The notes beneath the pieces were generated by a model. That model was not told the origin of the DNA, searched no databases, and worked only from the letters and a program-made list of their open reading frames with translations. The position numbers and the translations under genes were made by a program. Below, one piece after another: positions 5,559 to 8,330 of a DNA stretch of 8,330 bases. Source of the DNA: Chloroflexota bacterium. GTDB taxonomy: Bacteria; Chloroflexota; Anaerolineae; Anaerolineales; Villigracilaceae. Location of the stretch: the NCBI GenBank assembly GCA_026389975.1, contig JAPLGV010000452.1:8199-16528 (forward strand). Direction: 5' to 3'. Each line of letters starts with the position of its first letter. The first letter of the stretch is position 1.

Positions 5559-7127
5559 TCATTCCCATTCGATCGTGGCGGGCGGCTTGCTGGTAATATC
5601 ATACACCACTCTATTGATTCCGTGCACCTCGTTGACAATCCTGTTCGCCACCTTTGCCAGCACATCATACGGGATACGCGCCCAGTCGGCGGTCATGAAG
5701 TCGTCGGTAACCACCGCCCGGATGGCGCAAACCTCCTGGTACGTCCGTTCATCGCCCATCACGCCCACCGAGCGGACCGGAAGCAGCACGGCGAACGCCT
5801 GGCTGGTGCCTGCTCCTTTCCCCAGCAGCCCCGCGGCGGATAACTCCTGTGTGAAGATGGAGTCCGCCAGACGCAAACAGGCAACCCGCCCGGGGGTCAC
5901 TTCGCCCAGGCAGCGCACGGTCAATCCCGGACCCGGGAACGGCTGCCGCCAGACCATGCTTTCCGGCAGGCCCAGGGCTTCTCCCACCGCCCGCACCTCG
6001 TCCTTGAACAGGTAGCGCAGCGGCTCGACGAGCGACATTTCCATATCTTCAGGCAGGCCGCCCACGTTGTGATGCGACTTGATCTTCGCAGCCTTGTTCC
6101 GGTCCGGCGCCGCTGACTCGACCACGTCCGGGTAAATCGTGCCCTGCACCAGGAACTTCGTGGTAGTCCCGGTTCCAGAACGGGGCGGCGCGCCGAGTTT
6201 CTTCGCCTCGCGTTCGAAAATCCGGATAAATTTCTCGCCGACGATCTTGCGCTTCTGCTCCGGGTCGGTGACGCCTTTCAGGGCGGCGAAAAACTCCTCG
6301 GCGGCATCCACCGCCACCAAGTCGGCGCCCATCTGCTCGCGGAAGGTGCGGACGACCTGTTCTGGCTCCCCCTGGCGAAGGAGACCGGTATCCACAAAAA
6401 CAGCCACCTGATGGTCGCCAATAGCTTTATGCACCAGCGCGGCCGCAACCGACGAATCCACGCCTCCGCTGACCGCCGCCAGGACACGTTCCCCTCCAAC
6501 CTGAGATTGAATCCTGATCACACTCTCTTCGATAATGGACGCCGGAGTCCAGTCCGGCACGCAGCCACAGACATCCATCGCAAAATGCTTGAGGATTTCC
6601 GCGCCGTTCGGCGTGTGATGGACTTCGGGATGGAATTGCACGGCGAAATACTTGCGCACAAAATCGCCCATCGCCGCGATGGGACTGTTGCTACTTTTAG
6701 CAAGCGCTATGAACCCCTCTGGCATTTCCGTGATCCGGTCGCCGTGTGACATCCAGGCGGGGAAAGAGGGATCAGGTAATAAGGGATTAGGAATTAGGAT
6801 TTCGATGATCGCAGAACCATACTCGCGTTCGGTGGATGAGCTGACTTTTCCTCCCAAAGTGTATGTCAATAACTGCATCCCGTAGCAAATCCCGAGGATG
6901 GGCAAACCAGACTCAATGATGTAGCCCGGCAGGGTTGGAGCGCCCTCGGCATAGACCGAGGACGGTCCGCCCGAGAGGATGAATCCTTTTGGCCGGAGCG
7001 CCAGCACTTTTTCAGCAGGCGCGTCCCACGGGAAGAGTTCGCAGTAGATGTGCGCCTCGCGCACCCGGCGGGCGATCAACTGGGCATACTGCGAACCAAA
7101 ATCCAGGATGGCAATGGAAGTGTGCAT
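5559..7127 (-). CDS. guaA: GMP synthase (glutamine-hydrolysing), 522 aa
   Basis: Converts XMP to GMP using ATP and glutamine in the cytoplasm, the last step of guanine nucleotide synthesis. The class-I glutamine amidotransferase half has Cys81 in GICYGMQ (79-85) and His166/Glu168 in QFHPEVHHT (164-172). The ATP pyrophosphatase half has the P-loop SGGVDSS (220-226), QGTIYPDVVES (328-338) and KSHHNVGGLPEDMEMSLVEP (350-369). The dimerisation domain ends in KPPATIEWE, the family's usual C-terminus. Length matches the family (about 510-525). Residues about 314-322 are encoded by a GTAG repeat and add roughly nine residues relative to the E. coli enzyme as I recall it. All key motifs remain, so it is probably functional. 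The ATG at 7127 lies 7 nt after the HIT stop codon; AGGAA about 10 nt upstream is a fair SD. It follows xpt, which makes its substrate XMP. Confidence 0.97.
   Translation of the reverse strand: MHTSIAILDFGSQYAQLIARRVREAHIYCELFPWDAPAEKVLALRPKGFILSGGPSSVYAEGAPTLPGYIIESGLPILGICYGMQLLTYTLGGKVSSSTEREYGSAIIEILIPNPLLPDPSFPAWMSHGDRITEMPEGFIALAKSSNSPIAAMGDFVRKYFAVQFHPEVHHTPNGAEILKHFAMDVCGCVPDWTPASIIEESVIRIQSQVGGERVLAAVSGGVDSSVAAALVHKAIGDHQVAVFVDTGLLRQGEPEQVVRTFREQMGADLVAVDAAEEFFAALKGVTDPEQKRKIVGEKFIRIFEREAKKLGAPPRSGTGTTTKFLVQGTIYPDVVESAAPDRNKAAKIKSHHNVGGLPEDMEMSLVEPLRYLFKDEVRAVGEALGLPESMVWRQPFPGPGLTVRCLGEVTPGRVACLRLADSIFTQELSAAGLLGKGAGTSQAFAVLLPVRSVGVMGDERTYQEVCAIRAVVTDDFMTADWARIPYDVLAKVANRIVNEVHGINRVVYDITSKPPATIEWE
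6163..6186 (+). repeat. GTAG hairpin repeat inside guaA, in frame
   Basis: GTAG plus arm TCCCG begins at 6163; the distal arm CGGGAC has become CGGGGC (6181-6186). Read on the coding strand it encodes RSGTGTT-like residues, about 314-322, between the helix ending EAKKLG and the strand KFLVQGTIYPD. The repeat is antisense to its orientation in the FHA gene, so the family can be read through in different frames. Confidence 0.7.
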
Positions 7128-7134
7128 GGGTCAA

Positions 7135-7539
7135 TCATTCCTGTAGGGGCGACCCTTGCGATCGCCCCTGGGCAGGGATAAACCCTGCCCCTACATTGGA
7201 AATGAGATGAAAATGCAGATGCGGGAATGACTGGTACTCCCCGCCATTGACGATCAGCCGATACGCCGTCAGATGATTCTCGGCAACCAGACTCTGCGCG
7301 GCGGTGACGAGGTCCGCCAGGAATGGGTCGGCAGGCTCCAGGTCCGAAAACGAACGGACGGCTTTTTTCGGGAGGATGATGACGTGGAACGGGTAAGCCG
7401 GCTTCGGGGGGAAAAAGGCCAGCAGGGAGTCCGTCTCCCGCAGGCGTTTGACGGGGATGGCAAAGGGGACGTGGTTCAGCATCCAGATAAAAATCCGGTA
7501 GAAGGAAGGCCGCTTAAGCAAACGGAAAATGCTATTCAT
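7135..7539 (-). CDS. HIT-family protein with repeat-derived C-terminus (134 aa)
   Basis: A histidine-triad protein, likely a nucleotide-binding hydrolase or transferase; the specific substrate cannot be told. Numbering from the ATG at 7539, the triad HLHFHL lies at 107-112, preceded by the HIT-fold pattern LLAFFPPKPAYPFHVIILPKK (about 39-59) and YRLIVNGGEYQ (93-103). This start overlaps the end of xpt in ATGAATAG, suggesting translational coupling; an in-frame ATG at 7563 would add eight residues but has no clear SD. HIT domains usually end soon after the triad. Here the last about 19 residues (VGAGFIPAQGR onward) are encoded by the double-hairpin element at 7142-7195. Its place between xpt and guaA suggests a role in purine nucleotide handling (inference). 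Confidence 0.85.
   Translation of the reverse strand: MNSIFRLLKRPSFYRIFIWMLNHVPFAIPVKRLRETDSLLAFFPPKPAYPFHVIILPKKAVRSFSDLEPADPFLADLVTAAQSLVAENHLTAYRLIVNGGEYQSFPHLHFHLISNVGAGFIPAQGRSQGSPLQE
7142..7195 (+). repeat. 54-bp palindromic double-hairpin element at the HIT/guaA junction
   Basis: The ends are perfect inverted repeats, TGTAGGGGC (7142-7150) and GCCCCTACA (7187-7195). Inside are two stem-loops: GGGGCGA/TCGCCCC (7146-7152 and 7162-7168) and GGGCAGGG/CCCTGCCC (7170-7177 and 7183-7190). Alternative foldings are a long outer stem or two hairpins in series. It encodes the C-terminus of the HIT protein and its left end touches the guaA SD. It looks like a small non-autonomous mobile element (MITE-like) and is unrelated in sequence to the GTAG family. 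Confidence 0.78.
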
Positions 7540-8107
7540 CCGCGAAGATGATGCGATTCCCATCCAGTGCTGTAATGACCGTCAGCGACTCAATCGGTAC
7601 ACCAATCGGTTTGAGCAGTTCGCGCCCGCCCTCGAAAACCTTCTCGATCAGCGTCCCGATGCCGACAATGGTCGCCCCGGCTGCCTGCGCCAGGCGGACC
7701 AGGCCCCAGATGGTGGCCCCGGAGGCCAGGAAATCGTCAATGATGAGGATTTTTTCGCCGCCGGCCAGATATTCAGGCGAGACGATCAATTCAACCATCC
7801 GCCCCTTGGTATGCGAGGGAGCCGTGGTCAGGAAGACCTGATCAGGCATGGTGATCGGCTTGGATTTCCGTGCGTAGACCACCGGCAGTCCCAGGTGTTG
7901 GGCGGTGGTCAGGGCCGGGGCGATGCCCGAAATTTCAGCGGTCAGGATCTTGGTCGCGCCGACATTGGCAAAACGCCGGGCCAATTCGCGTCCGCAGGCG
8001 TCCATCAGTGCCGGGTCCACCTGGTGGTTGATGAACCCGTCCACTTTCAGGATGCCGTTGCCGAGGTTTTTGCCATCGCGGCGGATACGTTCAATGAGTT
8101 CCAACAC
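7532..8107 (-). CDS. xpt: Xanthine phosphoribosyltransferase (191 aa)
   Basis: Transfers phosphoribose from PRPP to xanthine, giving XMP, in purine salvage. The PRPP-binding signature ILIIDDFLASGAT lies at 120-132, and KVDGFINHQVDP (21-32) and ISGIAPAL (59-66) match Xpt of Bacillus (about 194 aa) as I recall it. The start is set at GTG 8107: GAGGAGG lies six bases upstream, and the protein then begins as in Xpt relatives. Extending upstream would add 35 residues read through a GTAG repeat and hairpin, which is unlikely. The gene overlaps the HIT gene by 8 nt and heads the xpt-HIT-guaA unit; its product XMP is the GuaA substrate. No purine riboswitch core was seen in the leader, but a hairpin abuts the SD. 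Confidence 0.93.
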   Translation of the reverse strand: MLELIERIRRDGKNLGNGILKVDGFINHQVDPALMDACGRELARRFANVGATKILTAEISGIAPALTTAQHLGLPVVYARKSKPITMPDQVFLTTAPSHTKGRMVELIVSPEYLAGGEKILIIDDFLASGATIWGLVRLAQAAGATIVGIGTLIEKVFEGGRELLKPIGVPIESLTVITALDGNRIIFADE

Positions 8108-8113
8108 AAAAGG

Positions 8114-8120
8114 CCTCCTC
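8114..8120 (-). promoter_or_regulatory. Strong RBS that fixes the xpt start
   Basis: GAGGAGG on the minus strand (8120-8114) is followed by six bases and GTG at 8107. It is the best Shine-Dalgarno match in the window and decides for GTG over the longer open frame. TTG at 8104 is a less well spaced alternative. Confidence 0.8.
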
Positions 8121-8143
8121 AATCCCGGCAGGACACCGGGACT
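8121..8143 (-). promoter_or_regulatory. Hairpin directly before the xpt RBS (degenerate GTAG-family copy)
   Basis: On the minus strand AGTCCCGG and CCGGGATT pair around a 7-nt loop; the stem has six perfect GC-rich pairs (TCCCGG/CCGGGA) with weaker extensions. It ends at the base before GAGGAGG. The left arm AGTCCCGGT matches the GTAG family without the leading GT. It could modulate ribosome access to xpt (inference). Confidence 0.5.
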
Positions 8144-8160
8144 TTGATGTTGTGCAAAAT

Positions 8161-8220
8161 CTGACAGCTTTTCGACGTAGTCCCGGTTCCCGGACGGGGC
8201 ACGGGACGACAACCTGTCAG
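8161..8220. repeat. CTGACAG/CTGTCAG inverted repeat enclosing a GTAG hairpin
   Basis: CTGACAG (8161-8167) and CTGTCAG (8214-8220) are perfect inverted arms that frame the repeat at 8177-8207. The right arm is part of an 11-bp palindrome, ACCTG-T-CAGGT (8212-8222). In the xpt leader RNA this could form a stacked composite stem; in DNA the palindrome could be an operator. No convincing -35/-10 pair was identified nearby. Confidence 0.4.
8177..8207 (+). repeat. GTAG hairpin repeat (REP-like), long form
   Basis: GTAG (8177-8180), then TCCCG-type arms closing at 8207. The 31 bases match the copy at 325-355. It lies upstream of xpt in antisense orientation relative to that gene. GTCG-like bases flank both sides (GAC at 8174-8176 and 8207-8209 on plus), too short to call a target duplication. 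Confidence 0.75.
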
Positions 8221-8240
8221 GTCTACCGCTTCTTGCATAA

Positions 8241-8330
8241 ATGAGTCTACTGCAAAAAGGTCTTTAACACGAAGGACACGACGTACACAAAGGATAAGTG
8301 ATGAAGGCTTTTCCTTCGTGCCCACCTGCC
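8241..8330 (-). repeat. Right copy of ~90-bp end repeat, cut by the window edge
   Basis: The reverse complement of the left repeat (34-123), with two mismatches. It runs to the last base, so it probably continues outside. It carries the same internal CACGAAGGA/TCCTTCGTG arms. Inverted placement at both ends frames about 8.1 kb containing all seven genes. Confidence 0.85.

Noticed and set aside
6163..6186. guaA as a pseudogene disrupted by a repeat
   Set aside because: The reading frame is continuous and all amidotransferase, P-loop and C-terminal motifs are intact.
7540..7563. Upstream ATG of the HIT gene at 7563
   Set aside because: No clear Shine-Dalgarno, and the added residues do not resemble HIT proteins; the ATG in ATGAATAG overlapping the xpt stop fits coupling better. 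It is not fully excluded.
8108..8212. N-terminal extension of xpt to 8212
   Set aside because: It would translate through a repeat and a hairpin and lacks an RBS, whereas GTG 8107 has GAGGAGG at ideal spacing and gives the family length.
8108..8240. Purine riboswitch upstream of xpt
   Set aside because: The expected three-way-junction core and loop motifs are not recognisable; the leader consists mostly of GTAG-family hairpins.
34..8330. A composite transposon bounded by terminal inverted repeats
   Set aside because: The cargo is housekeeping genes, there is no transposase, and the right repeat is cut by the window edge so no termini or target duplication can be shown.

Overview
The window holds seven protein genes, all on the minus strand, in a moderately GC-rich bacterial background with AT-rich gaps between transcription units. 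The likely source is a Chloroflexota (Anaerolineae-type) bacterium. That is an inference from the gene set: a secreted VWA/FHA membrane protein next to a membrane-anchored PP2C phosphatase, a short HIT protein, Xpt/GuaA, and many GC-rich hairpin repeats. No marker gene proves it.

In transcription order (right to left) the first block is purine salvage: xpt (xanthine phosphoribosyltransferase, 8107-7532), a HIT-family protein (7539-7135, overlapping the end of xpt), guaA (GMP synthase, 7127-5559), and a small membrane protein of unknown function (5465-5037). Xpt makes XMP from xanthine and GuaA aminates XMP to GMP, so the first and third genes form a direct xanthine-to-GMP route. The second block has its own likely promoter and encodes a signal-peptide/VWA/TM/FHA protein (4839-2941) and a PP2C Ser/Thr phosphatase with a C-terminal membrane anchor (2890-1931). 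This looks like a phosphoprotein signalling pair at the membrane; no kinase is visible. The third unit is an atypical D-Ala-D-Ala-ligase-like ATP-grasp enzyme (1564-374), also with its own promoter.

The most striking feature is a family of short hairpin repeats, each a GTAG tetranucleotide followed by an imperfect palindrome with TCCCG/CGGGA arms. At least nine loci occur in 8.3 kb. Four lie within about 20 nt of a stop codon or overlap it, two or three lie directly before a ribosome binding site, one forms a 20/27-bp tandem array, and two sit in frame inside the coding regions of guaA and the FHA gene. GTAG plus hairpin is the layout of REP elements mobilised by RAYT (TnpA_REP) transposases; no such transposase is in the window. 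A second, unrelated double-hairpin element supplies the C-terminal tail of the HIT protein. A third repeat of about 90 bp occurs in inverted orientation at both ends of the window, which may mean that the window is a contig broken at a dispersed repeat.

No rRNA, tRNA, CRISPR array, riboswitch or convincing Rho-independent terminator was recognised.
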